Positions 21,575 to 33,469 of a stretch of 64,000 nt of DNA are shown here, one piece after another. Location of the stretch: NCBI GenBank assembly GCA_029448655.1, contig JACCLO010000008.1, forward strand, positions 1,364,001-1,428,000, in the 5' to 3' direction. Under the pieces are notes generated by a model. That model did not search any database. It saw nothing but the letters and a program-made list of their open reading frames with translations, and was not told where the DNA came from. Every line of letters begins with the position of its first letter. Positions within the stretch are counted from its first letter, which is position 1. The translations under genes and the position numbers were made by a program. This DNA comes from Wolfiporia cocos (lineage: Eukaryota > Basidiomycota > Agaricomycetes > Polyporales > Phaeolaceae).

Positions 21575-22284
21575 TGTTACGGGTCGAATACCCGTTCGTA
21601 TATTCGAGCCGTGAATATAGATCATTCTTCTCCACGTAGTCCAAGGGACGTGTGCAAGGCAAATGCTCATTAGATGCCTTCAAGTCCTAGGTGAAGTTCC
21701 TAGGAGATCACTCAATATCCAATACGCATTAGAGGATATAATCTGTTTGAGTTGCAAGTCAAATAGAACATAAGACTTGCCTATGTCCGAGAAGTCAGTG
21801 TGCACTTCGAGGACTTAGTTGTTCAGGTTGCTCGAGAGGAATACTGAGTGTAGTTTCCTACGTTTGAGTATGAGTATAAGACTTCTTGTTTGTACAACAA
21901 GGTTGAGCTGAAGAGCCTCGACAGTAAGCACATGAGTTTATATACTACATTGGGTTTCAGGGGTCAAGTCTGTCCCAGATGTCACCGATACTATCTATGC
22001 TATAGTACCTAATGTTTGATAGATATGTAGTGATATATCTGAAATGATAGATAGAAATGATGATGGCAGTTGAATGCCATCTATCAGCTAACAAATGATA
22101 TATATGAAACAAGGGCAGAGTTGTATCTGCCAAAGGTGAAACGTGCCCCATACACTAGTACAACTGGGGATGCACCCAGTAGAGCCACAAGTAGCCAGGG
22201 GGTTGGTTGTGCAACAAGTCCCTGTACTGTATTTGCCCAATGGTGAGTTCTGTCAGCATTCGAAAAACCGGAATAACCATAACA
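21575..22284 (-). repeat. Solo LTR (family A, minus), TSD GTCRC
   Basis: 710 bp, TGTTACGG and CCGTAACA ends, inverted relative to the other family A copies. The flanks are GTCAC (21570-21574) and GTCGC (22285-22289). Copy 2 has GTCGC at the empty site, so the left half has mutated. It splits the transposase just before the conserved catalytic part. Confidence 0.92.
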
Positions 22285-23387
22285 GTCGCTGTATATTCCT
22301 GTGAACGCCATACAGCTGTTGATACACATGTCGTGCTTTAGAGCTATAATTCCGGTGATTTCGGCCACTTTGGCCTTGACCTCAGAGAATGAGAGCATTT
22401 CAATGTGAGGAGGGCATCGAGCCACAGCTCTGCAGACGAGATTGTAATATTCGTGAGTGACATAGTCCAATCCTAGGTAGACTTCGATTGACAGAGTTAT
22501 AACAGGGTCATCGATGTTGATGAGCTCGGTAGGGGGGTTTCGAATGTGCTCAAGGACTGCTGGGTCAGTTATTTCATCTTCCAGCCTTGATTTTCTAAGG
22601 AGATGCTGCATGTCCACAGTATCACGCAGATCCTTTAGAGTTATCTGGTCAGGAATGCCAAGATCCTCAGAGGATGGGTTGAAGTTGTCACCAAGTTGAG
22701 TGCCAGAGTCATCATCTAGGCTCAATTCATCCAGCAGGCTGACAGGGAGATCCATATCCAGATGTCCAAAAAGTTATTGCTCCTTGTCCTCTTCTTCCGC
22801 AGCTGTGATATCTGTGATACTACCAGCGTCCTGAGTAGGATCACGCGCCCCCATGCCTGGGTTAGGAAGTCATACGTGATTGGAGATGGATGCGGTTGGC
22901 TGCACTATAGGGCGCTCGTGTGTGTCGTGCAAGTTGCGGGTGTCTACGATTTTGGATTGCTGCAGCACAAGTTTCTGAGGTCACTACACCGGCACTGCAG
23001 GGTTTTTTTTGTACCTCAAAAATGGGCTCTTCAACTTCATCGAGCTCCTGGTCTCTTTTTTGTAGCTCCATATCTATGGGCTCACCTTCTTGTGGTGCAA
23101 TTGTGTGGCCAATGCCCTCTGGTACATCTTCTGCCAAAATAAAATAAAAATCAACATTGTTTGCAGTACGTTTACAATGACAAAACATACGATTGCTGTG
23201 AAACTTGTTTGCTTCATTATCTGTGTACACATGTCTATTTGCAGTCTCCTCATTTGAGGCCTCCAGAATTATTGAAGTCAATATATGCATTGCATCCAAT
23301 ACCATTTTTATCGACATACTACTGCTCTATCCTCCTGGGAAAAATCCATATCTACTTCCTCCTCATAGTTGACATCCTGAGCATTAT

Positions 23388-24684
23388 TGTCACGGATGTG
23401 CCCAGGGGGGCCACTGTACTTCCCTCGCTATAGGTTCCACATGCGGCGCTAGGCGTACGCCGCGTCTCTGGTCCTCAGCCACCTCCTCGTGCGTCTCACT
23501 AGTTTGTTTGTCACCTGACTGTTAGGTTAGCGCTGTAGGGTAGCGCGCGCCTCAGGTATCACATGTTATGGTCACACTAGTTACATGCGTCACTGTAGTT
23601 ACATATATCATGTGCTCTCTTAGTTACGGCGCACAGGCCATCACTTTAGGGCGGTCATTACTGGCCAGCTACACATGTATAAGTGTCACAGATTTGGGAC
23701 ATGCCACTATTTTTCCCGTATTTTTACCTATTTATCTGGTATTTCTACGACCTTGTAGACATTTACGCTGCTAAGCGCCCGTCTACACGTACACGCAACC
23801 AAACAACACGTACACAACGCGGTATACGTCCACCTGTCATAACAACGCGTACATAACACGTTTGTACGCGTCAATGACTCAGCGGACTAACCTCCGGTGT
23901 CACGCGCTGTACTCATATCCCGTTATCGGGCTATGTCACTACAATTGGATAAGCGGCCCGCTCGTTATCACATGCCAATGCCCTTAGTATTACTCATATC
24001 CCGATACCGGTATATAGTTATCACGTGCATGGCTTACTAACGTAGCAACGCCACTTCCACAACATGGACCTACGGTCCTAACAACGTTTCTTACTGGTGC
24101 GGCCATTACCGGCGCACATGGTCTACTGTAGTTTACAACTTAGCTGTATTAGTTATGTCTGCGCACAGACCGTCTTCATGTTTGGCTCCCTTACTGGTAA
24201 CCAAACAATGCATGTACATAAGTAGGGCTATCGCTACGATAAGCCTTAGATTTGTTCTCTGCATTCGCACAGTCACATATCATCTCTGCTTGCGCCTACT
24301 AGAATCCTCACCAACCTCCAGCAACTACTTCAAGTCGCTTAACAAGGTTATAGAGTGAGTCCCACAACTAGTTTGTGTCAATAAGTACAACGGATGAGGA
24401 CTTACATCCTCATCCTTGAGATTCTCGTCAATGCACTATTGTGCCTCTCTTGCTACTTTCCTGTGTGCGCTCTGGCCCGGGGCCCATCTATGACTAGCTT
24501 GTCTGTGTGCCAGCCCCGACACGTCGCCTTGCGGAGTACCGTTGGTACTCCCGGTGGACTCCTATAAGGATGTCCCATCGGGCGCGCCGTGAGGTCACCG
24601 CTATCGCGGTTGGTACACCGCCTTGTTGGGCGTATAGGATCTCCCCAGTTGCCTGGGTCCGCACAGACGAGTAAGTCTGTGACA
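23388..24684 (+). repeat. Solo LTR (family C, plus) with nested LTR, TSD ATTAT
   Basis: TGTCACGG at 23388 to CTGTGACA at 24684, flanked by perfect ATTAT at 23383-23387 and 24685-24689. It is interrupted by the family B LTR at 23684-24380; about 595 bp net. The nested element landed between its TATA box and its hairpin (24392-24415). It separates the zinc-finger exon of the copy 1 transposase from the rest. Confidence 0.92.
23684..24380 (+). repeat. Solo LTR (family B, plus), TSD ATAAG
   Basis: 697 bp, TGTCACAGATTTGGG...TTTGTGTCA, with perfect ATAAG at 23679-23683 and 24381-24385. It is nearly identical in length and layout to the inverted copy at 7739-8436. Confidence 0.93.
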
Positions 24685-25622
24685 ATTATTCTGAGCTAGT
24701 CTCCTTGTGGCGTCCTCCTTGCGAAACTTGGCGTGATTGCAGTAGGTAGTTTTACCCACTAAAATCGAGTGTCTCTTCTGGCATTGACTACAGCCACATT
24801 CATATACTCTTTCGTCAATTTTGTATATAGGATCCCGAGGCATTGTGTAGCTCAACGATTTTATAACAAGCAGGCAATTTTATAAAGATCAGGGTAGGGA
24901 GGGAGGTACAAGCAGTAGACCGGTAGCAACATAAGAAAAATCTACGTGTGGATCTATGTGCAACTCAGTTACACATACGATCTGTCATTCATGTCATTCA
25001 TTGGCATATGTCAATCTACAGAATAGATCACATGATCATTTGGATACATTTGGATTCCACTGAATATATTATGATACATCGAACTTTTCAGGATACACCT
25101 AGATACACCAGGGGTTATTTGGATATTTTCAAATACCTCTGATTTTCACTGGGAATTAACTGCCATGAGGACTGGGAAGGCCATTGGAATGAAACAACTG
25201 GCTACAGTACACTGATCCCCTGTATGTTCAAGCAGGGATGGTGATGGTCGGAGGTCAGGAAAGGCTTTTTTGTCACTTTGCTGCAGTATTCAGTCAACTT
25301 TGCGGACATATTCAGTGCATGTTGACTGCGTTTCAGAGCCATGCTGCAACCGGCCACCGCATCAGTGGCGGCGCATCGAACACACGTGAGGCTTTTTAGC
25401 GGGGAGACGCGGATTATCTGTGACCATTTAGGTAAATCGGACCTTCGGAGTCTGAATGAGCGGACGAAAAGGTGTCCACACGACGGCCTCCTCGCCCTCA
25501 TCGTCGTCGACGGTCCCCAGAGCCACCTATCCTCGCCCCTGCCCTCTCGTAGACCGTCTCTCGCCCCGGCATACCCCTGGCTGCGTCTCTTCTTCTTTCA
25601 GTATCTTCTACATCTTGTTACT

Positions 25623-26569
25623 ATGTCCGCCGTCGTCCGCAGCTTCGTCGTCTTCCGTGACGACCCCTTCGCCCCAACAGAGGGCACCCTGGCCGACTAC
25701 CCCGTCCCCGTTGCGACCGCGCGCCCGCCGCGCGGCCCGGCGCTGGTGTTCAACCCGGACAAGGAGAACATCAACCCGCTAACGGGCCTCCGTGCGAACA
25801 CGGAGCACTGCGCGTCGAAGAAGCGCAAGACCGGCGTCCTCGCGACGAAGGCGCACGCGGCGCCGCCGAGCAAAAAAGCACGGGAGTCGAGGGAGAAGGC
25901 GGCGCCCGCGCCCAAGGCGGCGAAGCGCTCGGACGCTCCCACGGCCGCCAAGGGCAAGGGCCGCAGCGCAGCCGAGAAGAAGAGCACGCGCGTGCTGGGC
26001 ACGAAGCGCAACGGGCCCGCGCCGTCGAGCAGGGCGCGCCGGTCGCCGTCGCTGCCGCCGATCGTCGAGGTGGCCGATGTGCTCGAGGCCGTGCGCGAGG
26101 AGGAGCGCATCGTGCAGGCGCTCATCGACTCGCGGTGCTACGAGCTCACGGTGATGCCCCTTGCGGACGTATCGGAGGCGTACGAGGTGCCGCTGCGCGT
26201 TGATGACGATGCGCACTTGGGAGCGCCGGAGAAGGCGGGCGATGACGTCGTTGCAGCGGTGAGCATCTCGCCCGTTCTATCTGTGGCCCGTCTGATCGAG
26301 CTGGTTCTATGAAGGAGGATAAGGAGCAATTGGCTAAACCTGCAGTGGACAACGAACGTGCTTCCTCGCCTGCACCCTCTCCCTTCCCCCTCACGCCTCC
26401 GTCGACGCCAGGACGAACAACGGTCACGCCCTCTCTGTTGTCTACGCCAGAACGCAAGCGTATATATTCTTCATTCACCTTCTCGTCCCCATCTCCCTCC
26501 GGCGAGCGGTATGCTGCCAAGCGCGCCTCTAGTGTGGAGCGATTTTCCGACGTTGGCCACGAGTTGTGA
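25623..26569 (+). CDS. KEN-box protein with CDK-type sites, possible cell-cycle regulator
   Basis: Two exons, 25623-26258 and 26315-26569, joined by a 56-base intron with a CTGAT branch site; 296 residues. I chose ATG 25623 because the open frame upstream looks like leader. There is no recognisable fold: the chain is rich in Lys, Ala, Ser and Pro and has basic clusters fit for nuclear import. A KEN box lies at residues 47-49 (DKENINP). Two minimal CDK sites, TPGR (about 243) and TPER (about 256), lie in the second exon. KEN boxes mark proteins destroyed by the APC/C, and together with the CDK sites this suggests a mitotic or G1 regulator, for example securin-like. That is inference; no family was recognised. 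Confidence 0.75.
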
Positions 26570-27478
26570 GATATGAAAACCAGGCGGATGTCGCTACTAT
26601 CATCCATCTCTCGGCGCATAGAGCCTGTCGTTTGACGGCGTCGCCCACCAACGAAAAGGATGCCTCTGTCGCGCCGATCCTGTACCACTACCACCGCCGT
26701 GCCGAGTGCCTCCCCCGCGCGAGTCCTCGAGCTGTATGTCCCGCCTTGCTTGCTCAGCGTCCTCGACCCCATTCCGCTGTATTTATCACGGTCCGCCTTA
26801 CTTGCCTCGTTCCCGCGGCCCCGCACATGTCTACCCTTGCCCTGCATCCCGAACCCTTGCACATACCGGATCTTCTGCATACCGCTGCGTCCTTGTTGCC
26901 TTCTCACGTCCACACAAGCCATCCGTTCTTCAATTGTCTGCATCTGATCCATTCCGTGTCATGTCTGTGTCCAAAAAGCTGAAGTGATTGTGGCCAGCCC
27001 GCCGTGTTTGATACCGCATACGCATCTGACGTACTACTCTACTTGGGCATGTACTCTACATTCTAGCGTCGCGTCTGCTGTGCATTCCATCTTGTGCTTG
27101 TTCTTCTACTGGCCGACCGGTCTGTTGTGTCTACTACTGCGCCATCGTGATCATGTAATTGCGCCTTGTCGCCGACGGTACATACCCCTCGCAAACATTT
27201 CAGATCCGGTGTTCGGGGGCGCCGTTGCGCGATCAGACATGTGATTCCCATGAGCTTCCCCAAGCCCCAGCGATCCACCCATCAAATTCACTGGCGAACT
27301 TGAAGTGCTCCTTGCCTTTTCATACTGCTCCGGGCCTTTCGGACAGTGCTCCCTGGTGGTTCGCCACACTGTACGATCCTTTGAAAACGCTGACTAACCG
27401 CGCGGTCTCACGACCCAATTCGACGCGACTATTCAAATACGCACCCGTGACCTTGCGCATCCGGAGACAGACTCGGGG
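26570..27478. other. Intergenic, no gene seen
   Basis: About 900 bases between the KEN-box gene and the receptor gene. Reading frames occur on both strands, but none shows a known motif or a splice pattern. It should hold the 3' end of the first gene and the promoter of the next. Confidence 0.5.
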
Positions 27479-29481
27479 ATGTCGAAGAGCGTCGGCGGCG
27501 AGCTGTCCCTGCGTGCGCGGCACGACAAGGAGCTCGTGAGCACGCCCGATTCCCCCTCCTGCGCTGCCTGACCCGGGCCGGGACCCCCTCGCACCGACAG
27601 GACACCGCGGACCCGCGCATGGTCCCGCCCGCCCGCGCGCCCGTCGCGCACGACCGCAAGACGCTGACGTGGCTCGAGATCCCCGCGTGGCAGCGGGACA
27701 ACGAGTACATCCTGACCGGCTACCGGAGGTGCGTTCGATCCTGCGCGTTCGTCCGTCGCTCGTTCGCTCGCCCCCCGCGTGCTCGTGTGCGCGATACATG
27801 TGCATCGGCGCCGCCGTTCTCGGCTTGGGTGGATGCTGCTGGAACTGAATGAATGAAACGATATGGTGGACAGACCGTGGGCAAGTCCTGGTGACGGATC
27901 ATTTGGCCGTTCTTGTCCAGTCAACTAGGAACGGATAAACTGCGACGGCTTTCAGCTTGCATTGATTGCTCACAAATGCCCGCTCAAGTCGGGACGTTAT
28001 CGTCCGAATTCCTGGCCCGTCACATATGGCCACTTCGGGAGAGAGTGTACGGATGCGAGGTCTATGGCGGTGCCGCCGGCGCCGGTGTGCCTTGCATTCC
28101 TGTCGCCGATATACACTGCAACGCAACAGACGTCCATTCCTGACGTTAGATAGATCTACAAAGACTAGCTAATCGGATTGATCCACGGCGGCTCGTGTGC
28201 GTGCTGATGGCTGATGCGATCATGGGCTGGCGGGCGCGGACAACTAAGTACTAACGCATGACCCATCGCGGCAGGATCCAATACAGCTGGCGCGGGTGCG
28301 CGCACTCGGTGTTCGGATGTACGTAGTGCGTTCTCCGCGCGGCGCGTGTCTTTCCTGACGTCCCTCTGCACTCGAACGCAGACCTGCACAACGAGACCGG
28401 TACGAGCCGCGGCCCTCGCTCGCGCGTGCGGCGCTGCTGACGCGCGCGCTGCCAGTGAACATCCAGACGCACCTCTTCGGCGCGGTCCTCTTCGCCGGGC
28501 TGCTGGCGACGTTCGGCCGCGCGCACCTCGCGCCGCACGCGTCGGTGTCGTGGGCGGACTATGCCGTCTTTGCCGTCTTCCTCGCCGCGGCCGTGTTCTG
28601 CCTGCTCGCGAGCGCGTTCTACCACACGTTCACCGTGCACTCGCGCGAGGTCTGTCGGCGCCCGCCTCCCGCGCCCATCGACAAGAGCTCACTTGGCAGC
28701 AGGTCTCTTTGCGGTGCAACGCGGTCGACTACGCGGGGATCGTCGGTGCGTACACGCTCGCTGGGGCGTCCGCATATGTACCGGGCACCGAGGCTGACCG
28801 CGCCGGCCCGGCACGCAGTGCTCACCGTCGGCTCGTTCTTCCCATGCATCTACTACGAGTTCTACTGCTCGCCGCGGCTGCAGACCGCCTACCTGCTGCT
28901 CATCGTCCTCGTCGGTGCCGGTGCGTGCGTCGCCCGCTGCCCCCGACCCCGCTGACCGCGCGCAGGCGCGGCGTACGTCGTGCTCGACCCCGCGTACGCG
29001 ACGCCGTCGCACCGCGGCGCGCGCACGCGCGTGTTCGTCGCGCTCGGGACGAGCGCCGTCGTCCCCGTCGCGCACGGGCTCGCCGCGCACGGGCCGCGCA
29101 CGCTCTGGACCGAGATGGGCTTCGGGTGGCTCCTCGCCTCCGGCGCGCTGTACATCGCGGGCGCGCTCCTCTAGTGCGTGCCCCCTCTGCGGCGCTGCCG
29201 CCCCGCGTGCTGATGCTGACCCGTTTCCATGCTCGCTCGCCCGCCCCGTGCCTGCCCCGCCCGCCGTCTGCCGCGCCCCGCCCCGCCGACCGGATCGCCG
29301 TCGACCCGCGGCCAGCGCGAACCGGGTGCCAGAGCGGTTCTCGCCCGGGACGTTCGACCGCTTTGGGGCGTCGCACCAGGTGTTCCACGTGTGCGTCGTG
29401 CTCGCGGCGCTCGCGCACTACGCGTGCGTGCTCACGGCGTTTGGGCACTGGCACCGGCGGGGGGCGCACTGTGTGGCGTGA
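27479..29481 (+). CDS. PAQR / hemolysin-III family seven-helix membrane protein
   Basis: Nine exons give 319 residues: 27479-27535, 27601-27728, 28275-28318, 28382-28399, 28456-28649, 28703-28745, 28819-28920, 28966-29173 and 29316-29481. All phases fit. Family marks are the N-terminal WLEIPAWQRDNEYILTGYR, GYLHNETVNIQTH assembled across three exons, SAFYHTFTVHS, DYAGIV, SFFPCIYYEFYC and the C-terminal FGASHQVFH. His residues in the conserved helices (SAFYH, HQVFH) are the zinc-binding positions known from adiponectin receptors. Fungal members (yeast Izh type) act in membrane lipid and zinc homeostasis. Exon 4 is only 18 bases, and intron 2 is long for a fungus (546 bases). Confidence 0.9.
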
Positions 29482-30212
29482 CGCGTGACGGCTTGCTGAT
29501 ACATACGTGGCGGACAAAAATAGACAGACGGTGGTGCTCGGCGGGTGTCAATGGAGTGGCGACTTTGACGGAGCGAGAGCTGTGGCGTGCGCGTCTGCCG
29601 GCACCGACTTGCCCTGTGCGCGTTGGCCGTGTGTCAGTTTTCGGCGATGGGACCGTGCAGTCGTTCGCTGCTGATGAGCGTTCCTGGTCGCTGCCAGCGT
29701 CAGGCCAGAGCGCATGATCCGCGCTCTCTTTGACGTTGCTGCTGCCTAATCGGGTGCAGCTCAGCGGCCGTCGACGTGGTCGAGCGAGTCGTCCATCGGA
29801 TAGATTGCACACAGCCGCGATTTTCGCCCATATGCGGAGGCGACCGCTGCGTACATATACGTGCCATCCGCTGCATGCGCGCGGCCAGCCACACTGGATC
29901 TCGCGGAGGCGCCACACGCGCTGCCCTCGGCCCACCGTCCTGCTGCGATGCGGGCGAGCGGCGGTGCTTCTGTGCAGCATGGCAACGATGCAGCGCGATC
30001 GGACGCGCCGTGCTCTTGACCGCACAGACGATCTCGCCTCCAATCGGCGCACGGCACCCATTCTGCGCACGCCGGGACCCACCTCCCATATGTGCCTTCA
30101 CGTAACCATGGTGGCAGCTCCAACTGCCGCACACGCGCATCTAATTGCGCCATGTTTCTGTCATATCCCACTCGCTGCCACTCACCTTTCATTTTTCCGC
30201 CATATAAGACGC
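29482..30212. other. Intergenic, no gene seen
   Basis: About 730 GC-rich bases with overlapping open frames on both strands, none with motifs. A TATAAG sequence lies at 30203-30208, almost touching the first P450 ATG. Confidence 0.5.
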
Positions 30213-32430
30213 ATGTTCTGGGGATTGTGCGGTCAGCCGCCCCCGTCCCCGCTCACGACCGTTATGATCTCGTCCGCCGTGCTCGTGTTCCTGTCGGCCT
30301 ATATGCCAGAGTCCATGGCGGCAAAAATCGCCCTGGCTGTGCCGTTAGCCGTCCTGCTCTATACGCTCAAATTCATATTCACCAGAAGAGACGAGGACGA
30401 GATGCAGCCGGTGACACTACCGCTCTGTCCCCTCCGCACCATCTCGCCCTTCTTTCGCAGGCGATTTGACTTTTTGCGCGAGGGCTTCCAGCTCACCGGC
30501 GAGTCTGTCTACCAGTTCAAAATATTACGCGTCAGCAGGCTTTCTCCGCTCATTGTCCGATTTCACTTACCAATCCATGCAGCAAACGGTGATTGTAGTG
30601 TCCGGTGCCCAGGCGCGCCGCGAATTCTTTCAGTCGAGAGAGCTCGACTTGGCCTCTGGCTTCCAAGCTCTCTCCGGCGCCGTAAGTCTTGCCGGCGACT
30701 TTATTTCTGCCGTGCATCATCTTCGCCGACAGATCCCTACGATCCCTGGCATCACGACCAACCTCGACCAGCACGCGATCGCGACGATACACCGGCGGCT
30801 CGCCGCCGCCCAAAGCAGTGACCGACTGTCGCAATGTCTGCGATATTTCATCCCGTGAACCGTCTGCAGAGGCTGAATCCTCGCCGCAGTGATCCCCCAG
30901 ATCCTGGACGACGCAGCAAGGATCCTTGACGAGTGGGGACCAAGCGGCACGCTCGACCCATTCGAGCGCATCGCCGAGGTCCGTCCTCCCCTCTGCTCTC
31001 GTCCTCCTCTTCCCCCCCCCCCCCTCCCTCACATCGCATTACATCCCGCTGACGCCGCCCGCAGATCACCTTCCAGACGAACGTCCGCGCGCTCGCGTGC
31101 ACGGAGCTCGCGTCCGCGCCGGAGACCGTCGCGCGCCTGCGCGCGCTGTACGCCACGCTCGACGCGGCGGCGACGCCCGCGAGCGTGCTCCTCCCGTGGC
31201 TCCCGACCCCGAGCGCGGTGCGCCGCCTGCGCGCGACGCGCGCGATATACCGCATCGTGCGCGGCGCGGTCGACGCGCGGCTCGCCGCCGGCGCGCACGG
31301 GGAGGACGCGGGCGCGGGGGACACGATGCAGATGCTCGTCGACGCGGGCGACGCGCCGCTGGTCATCGTCGGGGTAAGTGCTTTTTTTAAATACAACTCT
31401 GTGCTAGCTTGGGCACACAATGCTGATGCGGGTGCGGGTGCCGCGAAACAGTTCGTCATGGGCCTGATCATCGCGGGCGCGCGCTCGACGGGGACGACCG
31501 GTGCGCCGCTCGCGTCTCGAGGGTGTGGCGCGTGCTGACTCCCGACAGCGTCCTGGCTCATCACCTTCCTCGCCGGCCACCCGCACTGGCAGGAGAAGGC
31601 CGCGCAGGAGGTCGCACAGCTCCTGCGCGCGCACGCGCCGCCCTCCCCGCCCTCGCCCTCATCCCCTCCCAGCCCGCTCGCGTCCATCGCACCCGCACCC
31701 TCACCCGCACCCGCACCCGCACCCGCACCCGTACCCGCGCCCGCGCCCGCGCTCGCGGCGGCGCTCGCGCGCGTGCCGCTGGGCGCGTGGGAGCGGGAGA
31801 CGCCCGTGCTGGACGCGCTCGTGCGCGAGACGCTGCGGCTCGCGCAGCCGCACACGGCGCTGCGGCGGCACGCGGGGCGCGCGCCGGTGCGCGTCGGCGG
31901 GCGCGCGGTCCCGCCCGGCGCGTGCGTCGTGTACCCGTTCGCGGACGTGCACCTGTGTGCGGACCTGTACCGCGAGCCGTGGGCGTTCGACCCCGCGCGG
32001 TTTATCCGGGGCGGCGGTGGGGAGGGCGGCGGTAAAGAGGGGGGCGGCAAGGAGGGCGGTGCGGATGAGGGAGGTGGTGCGGATGAGGGAGGGGATGGCG
32101 CAGGAGCGTACGTGGGCTGGGGCGCAGGTGAGTGCCGCGGCGCGGTGCCGCTCGTGTGTCGTGTCGTGTGCGGTGTGCTGATGTGTGGCGCGTGCAGGCA
32201 GGACGGTGTGCCTCGGCCAGCGCCTCGCGCGGCTGCAGCTCAAGCTCGTCGCCGCGCTCGTGGTGCGCGCGTTCGAGCTGCGCGCGGTCGGGCGCGACGG
32301 GCGCGTGCTGGACGCGCTGCCGCGCCCGAATTGGAACGATAGCCTGACGTGCAAGCCCGCCGAGGAGGAGCGGTGCTTGTTGCGGTACACACGCAGGACG
32401 ACTGGGGACGCGAGTTCGGACTCGGACTGA
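30213..32430 (+). CDS. Cytochrome P450 monooxygenase
   Basis: Eight exons give 592 residues: 30213-30530, 30583-30681, 30733-30835, 30890-30978, 31065-31373, 31452-31500, 31549-32127 and 32198-32430. Landmarks are two hydrophobic N-terminal segments, an I-helix (AGARSTGTT, about 314-322), the K-helix ETLR (E416, R419), FDPARF, and the heme loop GWGAGRTVCLG with the heme-ligand Cys at about 520. Trp replaces the usual first Phe of the heme signature. A haem monooxygenase anchored in the ER is expected; the substrate and CYP family are unknown. Two low-complexity inserts lengthen it: a Pro-Ala repeat before the K-helix and a Gly/Glu-rich run before the heme loop. The TATAAG at 30203 may favour the in-frame ATG at 30264 as start. 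Confidence 0.92.
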
Positions 32431-33469
32431 GATGTGGGCCGGTGACGAAAGAACACGAACTTTGACGACGGTCATGACTGCTACGATACCCCGGTCTTCA
32501 CGAGCGACGACACTTTCTTTGCACGACGCTGACGGTTTACGTTTGCGCACGTGTGGGTTTTTGAGCTCGGGTGTGATGTGATGCTGTGTTATTTCATAGA
32601 CGGCTGTTTCGAAGCAGCATTGTTATCGTAGAATGTGTTAGATAGCTGCGTCTCTGGTCGGCTGCACTGTAGCTCGGCAATACCTTGACTGTCGTGTGAT
32701 GCCTCATAGCGCACCACGGACAATGCAGGCGGCTGTATTTGAGGCCAAGCCCAAGCGACAGTCTCCTTGAGCACCAAAAAGTCGCAGCTAACTATGTCTC
32801 GTGCACGTCATTTCCTTGCATTTCACATCTTGGCATAGTCACTGCTGCTGGCCAAGTCATAAGCAGCGAGGAGGCTCGGACTGGAGCTGACAGTCTGAAT
32901 AGTTGTCATTGGATCATCACCGCATGGTGTATATACGAAGAGATGAGTATCAGATATTTCGAAATCACAGTGATGATATCTATATACGGCAGTGCCGCAC
33001 ATTCACATCGCGTGCAATAGCTCGAGTCTTTCTACTTCCATATCAGCTTCTCGGCTTCCGCTTCTCAGTATCATACGGCTCAGTGAGCCTTGAGGCACGA
33101 AAGGTCCTCCTCGCAATGTGCAGATCATTCATTCCTCGGAATTTACCGACTCTCGAGTCTCCTGCTACACTTTGATTACCGGTCAACAACACTATGATGA
33201 GTATCTGGCTTAGTGATCTCAGGCTTTCCGAATTGAACAGAACTACCAAATAGCGAGTATCTCGATGCTGTTGACTCAATGTGAGCACTCTATGCGCCTA
33301 CAAGTTTATTTCCTATAATACTTACTTTAACTTTGATTCAGTGATATCTATAGCCCATTGCACGAGGCTCGACAAATTGCTGATGAGAGAATGCTCTGAG
33401 GCACACATCAGCGCCTCAGAAGCATAATGAATGGGTATGGAGCGGTATACATACACTGTTTTTAATAGG
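32431..33469. other. Intergenic, no gene seen
   Basis: About 1 kb with lower GC than the P450 gene. The reading frames are short and unconvincing. It precedes the tandem duplication. Confidence 0.5.

Larger units (their letters stand above)
20212..24843 (-). pseudogene. Tnp2-type transposase of copy 1, broken
   Basis: It starts at ATG 24843 with the Cys-rich zinc-finger-like block (CGCSQCQKRHSILVGKTTYC). Coding then continues in pieces after each LTR: 23317-22290, 21563-21324, 20935-20540 and the C-terminal part 20460-20212. Each piece matches copy 2 closely. Most of the catalytic part (equivalent to about 58330-59655 of copy 2) is missing at the LTR at 20938-21323. The final segment keeps an open codon where copy 2 has a stop. 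The protein cannot be made. Confidence 0.85.
13789..25153 (-). mobile_element. Tnp2/CACTA-like transposon, copy 1 (minus), heavily invaded
   Basis: The left end CCCAGTGAGAATCC at 13789 and the right end TTTTCACTGGG at 25153 form the terminal inverted repeat. The flanks AGTTAAC (13782-13788) and AATTAAC (25154-25160) are a 7-bp target duplication with one change. Just inside both ends are many short GATACATT-type subterminal repeats. Coding order on the minus strand is transposase (24843-20212), then accessory gene (15984-14455), the same as copy 2. The extra length is explained by solo LTRs at 16455, 18648, 20938, 21575 and 23388 and an unidentified insert. The copy is dead. Confidence 0.88.

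Noticed and set aside
26146..26952. 268-codon minus-strand frame over the end of the KEN-box gene
   Set aside because: Antisense to exon 2 and the intron; no motif and no splice logic.
29730..30821. 363-codon plus-strand frame before and into the P450 gene
   Set aside because: Only the part from 30213 on matches P450 N-termini; the upstream part is low-quality sequence, and the frame runs through introns 1 and 2.
30848..32050. 400-codon open frame on the minus strand across the P450 gene
   Set aside because: It is antisense to P450 exons with all family motifs; the Ala/Arg/Ser-rich product is what GC-rich antisense DNA gives.
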